From Flavobacteriales bacterium (GTDB lineage Bacteria > Bacteroidota > Bacteroidia > Flavobacteriales > Flavobacteriaceae), in assembly GCA_027031025.1 (NCBI GenBank), contig JALVEJ010000048.1:1-15765 (forward strand): a DNA stretch of 15,765 nucleotides. The letters are read 5' to 3'. The notes below the pieces were generated by a model that did not search any database, was not told where the DNA came from, and saw only the letters and a program-made list of their open reading frames with translations. Below are positions 1 through 5,600 of the stretch, in pieces (position 1 is the stretch's first letter; every line of letters begins with the position of its first letter). The position numbers and the translations under genes are program-made.

Positions 1-118
1 CTCTTGGGTTAGGCTTTTCTTCATACTTCCAGCCTTCTTTTTTGGCTCTTTTTTCTATTGCCTGTCTGCTTTTGCCTATAAGCTGTGCTATTTGTTTTGC
101 GGTTATTAAGTTATGCAT
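1..118 (-). CDS. MuA-like transposase or Mu-type HTH protein, N-terminal fragment
   Basis: Only the first 39 codons lie in the window; the gene runs off the left edge. The ATG is at 118-116, preceded by an AGAGGT ribosome binding site. The protein opens MHNLITAKQIAQLIGKSR and continues through a basic stretch to a GW motif. This pattern, a short helix-turn-helix followed by AKKEGW, matches the Mu-type DNA-binding domain found at the N terminus of the MuA transposase and of the Mu repressor. Since a separate S24 repressor is present at 2151, and this gene is downstream in the early operon, a transposase is the better reading. Its start overlaps the stop of the preceding 134-residue frame by 8 bases, implying coupled translation. 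The catalytic domain is not visible, so the transposase call is inference. Confidence 0.6.
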   Translation of the reverse strand, partial: MHNLITAKQIAQLIGKSRQAIEKRAKKEGWKYEEKPNPR

Positions 119-515
119 GGCTGTTGACCTCTTTTGTGGCAAGGTTGCCATTTGAATTTTCATAATCTTGTATCTTTACATTTGGAGTTTTAACTACAAG
201 GAGGAACTTAAAACGATTGTCCAACTTGAATATTAGTAATAAGGTTCCTACAAAAACAGGAAGGAAAAGGGAATATAAAAGGGCTAATAAAAAGGCAAAA
301 AGTAGTTTTAAAAACGAAAGTAAAACTACGCCTGTAAATTTTTTACAAATTGTGTTTGCTTTCTTAATTTTTGCTCTTATGTATGTTAAAGACTTACCAG
401 AACCTATTAATAATTTTTCCTTAATTAGTTCTTTGTATATAGGTTTATTTCTTATAAATGATTTATTCTTTAAATCCTTATTTATAAAACTTATGCTAAG
501 CTTACTTTTCATCAT
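111..515 (-). CDS. Hypothetical membrane protein, 134 aa, early operon
   Basis: I do not recognise a family. The N-terminal 50 residues are basic and lysine-rich, residues about 58-98 are strongly hydrophobic and could form a two-helix hairpin, and the tail is polar. It starts with two tandem ATG codons, overlapping the end of the upstream 48-residue gene by 14 bases, and its TAA overlaps the start of the MuA-like gene by 8 bases. An AAGGAG lies about 13 bases upstream, longer than ideal, so coupling probably matters. The fit at both ends is the main argument for it. A competing plus-strand frame over 217-549 has an AAGGAGG before a TTG, so the strand is not certain. Position between the regulators and the transposase suggests an early, host-directed role. 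Confidence 0.5.
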   Translation of the reverse strand: MMKSKLSISFINKDLKNKSFIRNKPIYKELIKEKLLIGSGKSLTYIRAKIKKANTICKKFTGVVLLSFLKLLFAFLLALLYSLFLPVFVGTLLLIFKLDNRFKFLLVVKTPNVKIQDYENSNGNLATKEVNSHA

Positions 516-648
516 TAGTGTTCTTGTTCTCCTTAAGGATTTTGTCTAATCGAATATCAATCAAAACCAAATGGAAAACACACACAAAACCAAAAGCCAA
601 AACCAAACCTATCAAAAGCATTAAAAGGCTTTTAATTTCTTCTATCAT
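502..648 (-). CDS. Small single-pass membrane protein, 48 aa, early operon
   Basis: ATG at 648-646, TAA at 504-502. The protein has a short acidic head (MIEEIKS), a membrane helix at about residues 8-30 (LLMLLIGLVLAFGFVCVF and onward), and a charged tail ending NDEK. The ribosome binding site AGGAG lies in the end of the upstream gene, and the start overlaps that gene's TGA in an ATGA arrangement. Its own end overlaps the tandem ATG of the next gene. No family is recognised. Small membrane proteins of this size in phage early regions often act on host or superinfecting phage functions, but nothing in the sequence assigns a role. Confidence 0.55.
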   Translation of the reverse strand: MIEEIKSLLMLLIGLVLAFGFVCVFHLVLIDIRLDKILKENKNTNDEK

Positions 649-1064
649 CTTTTCTGTTCTCCTGTTCCTGGTGCTTCAAGACCATTTACCTCAAATTCTT
701 TCCCTTTTTCAAAAAGCTCACCAATAAAACAAGCTCTTTGAAAAAGGGTCTGCCCGAAGGCAGACCAGTTAATGGAGGGGGAGGAGGTACTCCAGAAAGA
801 ACCAGCAGCAGCACCAGAAAAATGGATGTTATATATAACAGGTAAGTTGATAGATCCTGATAGATTAATCAGAAAGTGTCCAACCTGTCCTAACTTTTTA
901 GATGTAAGAGGAGTATATGTAATAGCTATGAGACTTAATTTTTTTGATATTTTTAAGGTATTTTTGCCATACGGATATTTTGCTGAATATTTTTTATTTT
1001 TAGTATTTCTTATATTATCTATTGTTTTTATTTCTTTTTTAAAAGAATATTTGCCTAAATACAT
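645..1064 (-). CDS. Hypothetical protein, 139 aa, early operon (uncertain)
   Basis: The frame opens at an ATG 10 bases after AAGGAG and closes in an ATGA overlap with the 48-residue gene, so both ends fit the operon. The N-terminal third is rich in Lys, Asn and Tyr and the last 25 residues (after GELFEKGK) look like ordinary coding sequence. The middle, rich in Ser, Gly and Ala, does not, and the opposite strand over 772-930 shows a more purine-first codon pattern. Two hairpins at 702-766, one resembling a minus-strand terminator, lie inside the frame. It may be a real gene, or a gene damaged or interrupted by a short insertion. No family is recognised. Confidence 0.4.
   Translation of the reverse strand: MYLGKYSFKKEIKTIDNIRNTKNKKYSAKYPYGKNTLKISKKLSLIAITYTPLTSKKLGQVGHFLINLSGSINLPVIYNIHFSGAAAGSFWSTSSPSINWSAFGQTLFQRACFIGELFEKGKEFEVNGLEAPGTGEQKR
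702..766 (-). terminator. Tandem hairpins, terminator- or attenuator-like on the minus strand
   Basis: Reading the minus strand, a perfect 8-bp stem GGTCTGCC/GGCAGACC (766-759 with 754-747) closes on a TTCG tetraloop and is followed at once by CTTTTTC, the layout of an intrinsic terminator. The T-rich stretch is also the first arm (748-732) of a second, 17-bp stem pairing with 718-702 with one G-A change and a 13-base loop. The two structures share base 747-748, so they may compete or stack. Because the transposase lies downstream, a full stop here would be costly; partial attenuation is more plausible. Confidence 0.45.
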
Positions 1065-1071
1065 TTTTCAT

Positions 1072-1227
1072 TTACTCCTTAATTTTCTCGTCTTTGTCTT
1101 CGTGGTTTCCGTTCTGATAGGTCTGATTAGGTTTTCTTTCACAGTCTCTCCATAGCTTTATTAAATCTTCCGCTTTCCAAACAAGCACTAAAACAGCAAA
1201 GCCTATTAATGCAAATCCTGCGTCCAT
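1072..1227 (-). CDS. Small single-pass membrane protein, 51 aa, early operon
   Basis: ATG at 1227-1225, TAA at 1074-1072. The start shares a base with the TGA of the CII-like gene (TGATG), a classic coupled junction, with GAAGGAGAG just upstream as ribosome binding site. The protein is MDAGFALIGFAVLVLVWKAE at the N terminus, giving one membrane helix near residues 3-17, followed by a charged, Asn/Asp/Lys-rich tail of about 30 residues. An AAGGAG at its very end serves the next frame. I do not recognise a family. Size and topology resemble many uncharacterised early phage membrane proteins. Confidence 0.65.
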   Translation of the reverse strand: MDAGFALIGFAVLVLVWKAEDLIKLWRDCERKPNQTYQNGNHEDKDEKIKE

Positions 1228-1685
1228 CACTTTCTCTCCTTCTCCAGCTTTAGCTTAAGCTGAATTAGAGCCTCTATTGCCTCATCTATTTCTTTTTCAA
1301 TCATGTCTATTTCTGAATTTTCCAGAATTCCGTCTGATATGGCTTTTCCGAACTTTTCAATAACATCTGATGTTTCTTTCATTACTTGTCCGGTATGCTG
1401 TATTAGTTGTCCGAACCCTTCCTCTACTTCAGGAAGAGGAATAACTACGCAGTTTGACCACGAAGCAAGTTTTTTAAGTGTTCTTATAGGTCTTATCCTT
1501 TTCCAGGCACCTACGAATACAGCTAAACTTGGGGTAGAATCCCCATATCTGTAAGCTTTAATCGAACTTGGCTTTGATCCTATAAATTCAGCTAAATCGT
1601 TATCATCAAATCCCTTATCTTTTCCTTCCTGGAAGATCTCCATTCCAAGTTCAAGGGCAATGTCTTTAAAAGCAGGTTTACACAT
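1227..1685 (-). CDS. Phage regulatory protein, CII-like (PF06892-like)
   Basis: The ATG at 1685 is chosen over an upstream ATG because AGGGGG lies 9 bases before it and the longer frame would overlap the upstream regulator. The 152-residue protein begins MCKPAFKDIALELG, has a helix-turn-helix-like stretch (DLAEFIGSKPSSIKAYRYGD, about residues 31-50), a middle segment ending in VVIPLPEVEEGF, and a C-terminal helical, acidic part with IEKEIDEAIEALIQLKLKLE. This layout of DNA-binding head, PLPE linker and coiled tail is what I recall of the phage CII/CP76 regulatory family. It is the second gene of the leftward operon. The role as a lysis-lysogeny or early gene activator is inferred from family and place. 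Confidence 0.55.
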   Translation of the reverse strand: MCKPAFKDIALELGMEIFQEGKDKGFDDNDLAEFIGSKPSSIKAYRYGDSTPSLAVFVGAWKRIRPIRTLKKLASWSNCVVIPLPEVEEGFGQLIQHTGQVMKETSDVIEKFGKAISDGILENSEIDMIEKEIDEAIEALIQLKLKLEKERK

Positions 1686-1698
1686 TGTTAATTTCCCC

Positions 1699-2037
1699 CT
1701 AATTTTTATTTGCGATTGGATTTTCAGTTTTTTCTTGTGAATCATTTGTGTTTTTCAATGTTTTTGTCAGGTTTTGTTCGGTATTGTTATTATCAAAATC
1801 ACTATTACTGGAGGTATCCTGATGAGCGTAAGGGAACAGTTTAGAAACTCCGAGAAATTTCTCAATCTGGAGAGCTATTCTTTTGGAGCGGGTAGAACCG
1901 TTAAGGATTTTATAAATTGTGCTTGTATTTACTCCAAGCCTGCGAGCAAGGTCAATAGGTCTTATACCCTTCTCTAACAGTAGCTTACGAATATAGACTA
2001 CTTCCTTATTGTCAAGATAGACTTTTTGTCTTATCAT
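1699..2037 (-). CDS. Ner/Cro-like XRE-family regulator, first gene of early operon
   Basis: This 112-residue protein has an N-terminal helix-turn-helix (IRPIDLARRLGVNTSTIYKI, residues about 25-44) of the XRE/lambda Cro type, then a 45-residue low-complexity tail rich in Asn, Thr and Ser. It is the first gene of the leftward early operon, facing the S24 repressor across a 113-bp control region. In Mu the equivalent place is held by Ner, which turns down early and repressor transcription; a Ner- or Cro-like role here is inference from position. The tail is longer than in Ner (about 75 residues). The stop codon TAG is followed after a few bases by the ribosome binding site of the CII-like gene. 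Confidence 0.7.
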   Translation of the reverse strand: MIRQKVYLDNKEVVYIRKLLLEKGIRPIDLARRLGVNTSTIYKILNGSTRSKRIALQIEKFLGVSKLFPYAHQDTSSNSDFDNNNTEQNLTKTLKNTNDSQEKTENPIANKN

Positions 2038-2065
2038 TATTTACAGCCCTTATGTGCAATTTTGC

Positions 2066-2122
2066 ATATACGTGTAAATAAGTTTATATACGTTTTATGA
2101 AAAAGTCAAGCTTTTTTTACGT
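2066..2122. promoter_or_regulatory. Probable operator array in the divergent control region
   Basis: ATATACGT occurs twice in direct repeat, at 2066-2073 and 2086-2093, exactly 20 bp apart. A third TACGT is at about 2118-2122. The repeats cover the leftward promoter and lie upstream of a rightward TATAAA (about 2129-2134) that could be the -10 of the repressor promoter; its -35 is weak, as expected for a regulated promoter. These are candidate binding sites for the S24 repressor, the XRE-like protein or both. Confidence 0.45.
2081..2109 (-). promoter_or_regulatory. Leftward early promoter
   Basis: On the minus strand TTGACT (2109-2104) and TAAACT (2086-2081) are separated by 17 bases, a good sigma-70-type match, about 45-50 bases before the XRE-like gene's ATG. 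A TATAAA overlapping the -10 region is an alternative -10. One TACGT box lies in the spacer and another just downstream, so a bound repressor would block it. Confidence 0.6.
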
Positions 2123-2150
2123 TTAGGGTATAAAAACGGAAAGCAGTGAA

Positions 2151-2825
2151 ATGGTTGCTTTGGAAACAGGTGTTAGCGAAAGATTAAAGGAACTTATAAA
2201 TAAGTTATCTATATCTCAAGCTGAATTTGGAAGAAAGATAGGTGTTAAACCTTCAACTGTAAGCGATTGGTTAAAAGGTAGGATAAATCCCTCTACCAGA
2301 ACGCTGAAAATCATAGAGGATACTTTCAACGTCAACCCCGAATGGCTCCGAGAAGGCAAAGGGGAGATGTTTTTGCCAGCTATTGAGGAAGAAGAAGAAA
2401 TAGTAGTTCCTCTTTATCCAGATGTGCAGGTATCTGCTGGGTTTGGTGTAGAGCCGGGGGAAGAAAGAAAAGTTTATGTTAAGTTTTCATACGAATTTGC
2501 CAGAAAATTCTTAAAGCTAACTTCACCAAACGGATTAGAATTAGTCCCAGTAATCGGAAACTCAATGGAACCTACAATTCCATCTGGAGTAATGGCAGTA
2601 ATAAAACTTTACGAAAAAGAAGGCGTTATATATGATGGTGGTATATACATAATTCGTATTGACAACGAACTGTTTATTAAGCGAATAATTCGGGATCCTC
2701 TGAAAAATAGGCTAATTTTAAAAAGTGACAATCCAGACTATGAACCAATAGTAGTTGAGAAAGAGGATTTAGACAGAGTCCACATAATCGGCAGATTTAT
2801 AACATACATACCACCACCGATTTAG
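2151..2825 (+). CDS. CI/LexA-type phage repressor (XRE HTH + S24 peptidase)
   Basis: This 224-residue protein is the lysogeny repressor. Residues about 8-65 are an XRE helix-turn-helix (SQAEFGRKIGVKPSTVSDWL). Residues about 85-220 are an S24 signal-peptidase-like domain with the catalytic serine in GNSMEPTIPSG (Ser138) and the partner lysine in ELFIKRI (Lys177). An Ala-Gly pair at 96-97 (VSAGFG) sits where LexA/CI proteins self-cleave, so RecA-triggered autocleavage and SOS induction are plausible. It is transcribed away from the early operon, and four cargo genes follow on the same strand with short gaps. Mu itself has a different repressor type; several other transposable phages use a CI-like one. 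The start ATG has GGAAAG upstream. Confidence 0.9.
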   Translation: MVALETGVSERLKELINKLSISQAEFGRKIGVKPSTVSDWLKGRINPSTRTLKIIEDTFNVNPEWLREGKGEMFLPAIEEEEEIVVPLYPDVQVSAGFGVEPGEERKVYVKFSYEFARKFLKLTSPNGLELVPVIGNSMEPTIPSGVMAVIKLYEKEGVIYDGGIYIIRIDNELFIKRIIRDPLKNRLILKSDNPDYEPIVVEKEDLDRVHIIGRFITYIPPPI

Positions 2826-2850
2826 CCATTAACTTTATAGGGGGAGAAAA

Positions 2851-3552
2851 ATGGCTTTTCGTTTTCAAAAAAGAAAAAAAGCAGGCATATTCAACATCAC
2901 ATTTGGTAAAAAAGGTATCGGCATATCAGTTGGTAATAAGTGGCTTAGAGGCGGGATAACTTCTGATGGAAAGCTTTACTCTTCTTACAGAATACCAGAA
3001 ACAGGATTAAGCAAGGTTGAATATCATACCGGTAAGAAAAAAAGTACATCAAAAGAAGAAACAAGCCAGTTAAAGAGCATTTCTTTAGACAATTTACCAG
3101 AGGAATTAGATATTAGCAGTATTGTAATGAAAAATGGTAGTCCTTATGAAGTAAAGAAAGCTGGGAAATTTACAAAATTTCTACTGGGATTTAATGTTTT
3201 TTTAGGAATAATATTAGCTCCTACAGTTCCTATTTTCGGAATACCTTTTTTAATTATAGTTCTATATGCAAATTACAGCTATTTCATAAAACCTAAAAGA
3301 GCATTTAAAGATTTACCAGAAGAAGGTATAAAAGGAACTTACTACTTAGCAGATGCAAAATACCCTGCTGTATTAGTTGAAAAAGATGGAAAAAAGATAC
3401 TCCATTATAAGTTAGAAGGAGTTCCAACCAAAACAGAATTAGATGAAGGTTCTTATAAAGAAACCACATTTAAAATCTTTCCAATGGTTAGAAGACAAGG
3501 TCTTTTAATTAAAAGTAATACAGGATTAGAGGCATTTGTAAGGGGAGTTTAA
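2851..3552 (+). CDS. DUF4236-domain membrane protein
   Basis: The N terminus (MAFRFQKRKKAGIFNITFGK, then GIGISVGNKWLRGG and IPETGLS, residues 1-54) is the pattern of DUF4236, a short beta-rich module of unknown function seen at the N terminus of many bacterial proteins. After a polar linker there is a membrane hairpin at about residues 108-146, followed by a hydrophilic C-terminal domain of about 85 residues. The ATG follows GGGGGAG closely, 25 bases after the repressor stop, so it is probably co-transcribed with the repressor and made in the lysogen. It is not a virion gene. Function is unknown; a role in superinfection exclusion or defence is inferred from context only. Confidence 0.75.
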   Translation: MAFRFQKRKKAGIFNITFGKKGIGISVGNKWLRGGITSDGKLYSSYRIPETGLSKVEYHTGKKKSTSKEETSQLKSISLDNLPEELDISSIVMKNGSPYEVKKAGKFTKFLLGFNVFLGIILAPTVPIFGIPFLIIVLYANYSYFIKPKRAFKDLPEEGIKGTYYLADAKYPAVLVEKDGKKILHYKLEGVPTKTELDEGSYKETTFKIFPMVRRQGLLIKSNTGLEAFVRGV

Positions 3553-3569
3553 TCAAAGGCGGGGTAAAA

Positions 3570-3998
3570 ATGGAGAGTAGTAGCGGAAAAAGAGTTAATA
3601 TAGAAATAATAGAAGAACAAATGAGAAAATATAGAGAAAAACTTAACAGTATTTTTGGAGTTATAGCCTTTACAGTTTCTCTGAGTATTTTAAGTACTTA
3701 TAAAAGTTTGGATGACATTATGATACTATCTTTTGTTCTTCTATTAAGTTCACTTTTCATATTTGCTTTATTAAGGGAAATATTAGAAAAATATTATCCA
3801 AAAGAGCTAAAAGAATTGGAAGACAATAAAAAACATTTATCAAAAGAAGAATATTACAAATTTAAGGGATTAAAAAGTGAATATTTTAGTATGAAGGCAA
3901 TGTTTAAGTTTACACCACTGTATGTTATAGGATTTTTATCTTATGGTTTTGCTTTTGCAGTTTCTTTTGAGAAATTATTAAGTAAAATTCTTCAATAA
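3570..3998 (+). CDS. Small multi-pass membrane protein, 142 aa
   Basis: No family recognised. Three hydrophobic stretches are visible at about residues 28-44, 48-68 and 115-135, with a charged, Lys/Glu-rich loop of some 45 residues between the second and third. The N-terminal 27 residues are charged and likely cytoplasmic. The start has GGCGGGG upstream and lies 17 bases after the DUF4236 gene. It is the second cargo gene of the repressor transcript. The sequence is more AT-rich than the structural genes, compatible with recent acquisition. Confidence 0.75.
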   Translation: MESSSGKRVNIEIIEEQMRKYREKLNSIFGVIAFTVSLSILSTYKSLDDIMILSFVLLLSSLFIFALLREILEKYYPKELKELEDNKKHLSKEEYYKFKGLKSEYFSMKAMFKFTPLYVIGFLSYGFAFAVSFEKLLSKILQ

Positions 3999-4012
3999 TT
4001 GGGGGATAACTA

Positions 4013-5026
4013 ATGAGAACAAAACTTATTAAATTATTGCAATATGAATTTAAAATTTACAAACCGTTTTTAGAAAGAGTTGATAATAGAAACAAAAAAC
4101 ACAATATTCCTATTTCTTCACATTTAACTGTGGAAGGCTTTATAGAAGAATTATATAACTGCTATGAGCAATGTGAACCTATATATGAGGAGCCGGCTGA
4201 GAACAAAAGGAGATACTTGGAATTATTAGATACTGATAATCCTCAAATAAAGTTTGATAATATTCAGAACGGGCTGATATATGGAACATTAAAAAGAGGT
4301 TCTTTCCCTTATAAACCAGAATTAATTGATGCAGAAACACATGAAAAGAAAAGAAATCCCAAAGGAGAAAAAGACATAGAGCCTTATATTGGACATTTTT
4401 TCCTAATTATAGAAGATACAGATCCTATAATTGGAAAGCTCTTTTTGCAGGCAACTTTTAAAAATGCTTTTAAAAAATTATTCGCTAAGCTCTTAGAATG
4501 TAAATTTACTGATTTCGGATTAAAGCTATATTCTGGATACATAGAAGAACATATAAACGATAGAAGTTCTATAAATGATATAAAAATTGAAAGTATTGAG
4601 AACATTTTTATTTCTGTAGAAGAATTGGTTGACCAAGATGTTTTTAGAAAGATATTAGAAGCTGATAGAGTTGTCCAAATCGAAATTAAAGGGGTTAATG
4701 GTAATTTAGATACTATAGAAAGAGAATATTATAAAGAAACAAAAAGGGAAATTACTAATATTAGTAAAGATTACATTTTAAAAATAGATAAGAAAGGTTC
4801 TTCTTTAGATGAAGGTTTATTAAACTGGCTTTTAAATAAATTTCAAAGTAAAGAACTACCAGCTGGAAATTTAAAAATAAAAATTGTCGATGAAGGTATT
4901 CCTGATATTATTAATTTATCTCAACTTCAACCTAAAATCTCTTTAGAAATAGAAGTTGATAACGAAACTGGTATAATATCTTCTCAAGACTTAGTGAGGA
5001 AATTTAAAAATAGCTTAATACTATGA
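4013..5026 (+). CDS. Uncharacterised cytosolic protein, 337 aa, cargo gene
   Basis: Not recognised with confidence. The protein has no membrane segment. Its middle part reads like an enzyme-free alpha/beta scaffold: GLIYGTLKRGSFPY (about 87-100), a loop with DAETHEKKRNPKGEKDI, then GHFFLIIEDTDP and GKLFLQATFKNAFKKLF (about 127-157), and later VVQIEIKG. A conserved-looking pattern of a G-x-L-x-R-G strand, a basic loop, a hydrophobic FFLIIE strand and an LFLQ strand recalls uncharacterised accessory proteins of phage and defence islands, but I cannot name one. The ATG follows GGGGGAT, 14 bases after the previous gene. The last codons overlap the next gene's start as ATGA, so the 4-helix membrane protein is probably its partner. 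AT-rich relative to tail genes. Confidence 0.8.
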   Translation: MRTKLIKLLQYEFKIYKPFLERVDNRNKKHNIPISSHLTVEGFIEELYNCYEQCEPIYEEPAENKRRYLELLDTDNPQIKFDNIQNGLIYGTLKRGSFPYKPELIDAETHEKKRNPKGEKDIEPYIGHFFLIIEDTDPIIGKLFLQATFKNAFKKLFAKLLECKFTDFGLKLYSGYIEEHINDRSSINDIKIESIENIFISVEELVDQDVFRKILEADRVVQIEIKGVNGNLDTIEREYYKETKREITNISKDYILKIDKKGSSLDEGLLNWLLNKFQSKELPAGNLKIKIVDEGIPDIINLSQLQPKISLEIEVDNETGIISSQDLVRKFKNSLIL

Positions 5027-5598
5027 AAAAAATAATATTTAATTATTTTGCTTTATTTATAGATGGATTAATTATAGAAAAACAAGAAAACAAATTTAAA
5101 TTAATAATATTTTTACTTCTTATATCTATACCTTTAGCCTATTTTAGTTTACAAAAAGAATTTTGTAAAACATCTGAGATATTAAACGGTATACTGACCT
5201 TTGATAGTATCATTATAGGTTTTTTAATAAATTTTTTAATTTTATATGTTTCATTAGGAAACACAAAATATTTAAAAAAATTAAAAAATCAGGAATATAA
5301 ACTTCCACATAACAATAAAAAACTCATTGTAGGGAAAAAACCTATATCTATATATCAGTATATACTTTCAAAAATATTTTTTACGATTGGAATTGGATTG
5401 TTTTTGGCATTATTAATATTTTTTTCTTATATATATTGTTACACAAACTTATCTATAGTATTTAATGATTTTGTCAGAATATTTGCCAAATTCTCCCTTT
5501 CAGAGCTGGTTATTGCTACATCCTTATATTTTATTTTCTATACATATAGACTGATAAATAAATTTTACATGCTACTTTTTGTTTATGTTAAAGAATAA
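5023..5598 (+). CDS. Four-helix membrane protein, 191 aa, coupled to the 337-aa gene
   Basis: Four clear hydrophobic segments lie at about residues 26-43, 58-78, 116-141 and 159-178, with a lysine-rich cytoplasmic-type loop at 82-106. The ATG is inside the stop of the upstream gene (ATGA), so the two products are likely made in fixed ratio and may act together. A soluble protein of about 340 residues paired with a four-helix membrane protein of about 190 residues resembles the general format of two-gene anti-phage systems such as Kiwa (KwaA/KwaB), though I see no sequence likeness to either Kiwa protein and the order is reversed. This gene is among the most AT-rich of the window. It ends 2 bases from the convergent gpJ stop. 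Confidence 0.75.
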   Translation: MKKIIFNYFALFIDGLIIEKQENKFKLIIFLLLISIPLAYFSLQKEFCKTSEILNGILTFDSIIIGFLINFLILYVSLGNTKYLKKLKNQEYKLPHNNKKLIVGKKPISIYQYILSKIFFTIGIGLFLALLIFFSYIYCYTNLSIVFNDFVRIFAKFSLSELVIATSLYFIFYTYRLINKFYMLLFVYVKE

Positions 5599-5600
5599 TT

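Noticed and set aside
217..549. Plus-strand frame of 110 residues with AAGGAGG upstream of a TTG
   Set aside because: Its ribosome binding site is 12 bases from a TTG start, it lies alone against the operon, and the minus-strand frames over the same span link at both ends by overlaps. Not fully excluded.
518..727. Plus-strand frame of 69 residues
   Set aside because: Low-complexity Lys/Thr start, no ribosome binding site, antisense to the well-placed 48-aa gene and running into the hairpins.
772..1155. Plus-strand frame of 127 residues with a hydrophobic C terminus
   Set aside because: No usable ribosome binding site before the ATG, and it is antisense to the well-supported 51-aa gene. Kept as a finding because its codon pattern is coding-like over 772-930.
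1686..1745. Longer start for the CII-like gene at 1745
   Set aside because: It would overlap the upstream regulator and lacks a ribosome binding site; the ATG at 1685 has AGGGGG.
4013..5598. Calling the last two cargo genes Kiwa (kwaB/kwaA)
   Set aside because: Only size and topology agree; no DUF4868-like pattern was seen and the order is reversed.
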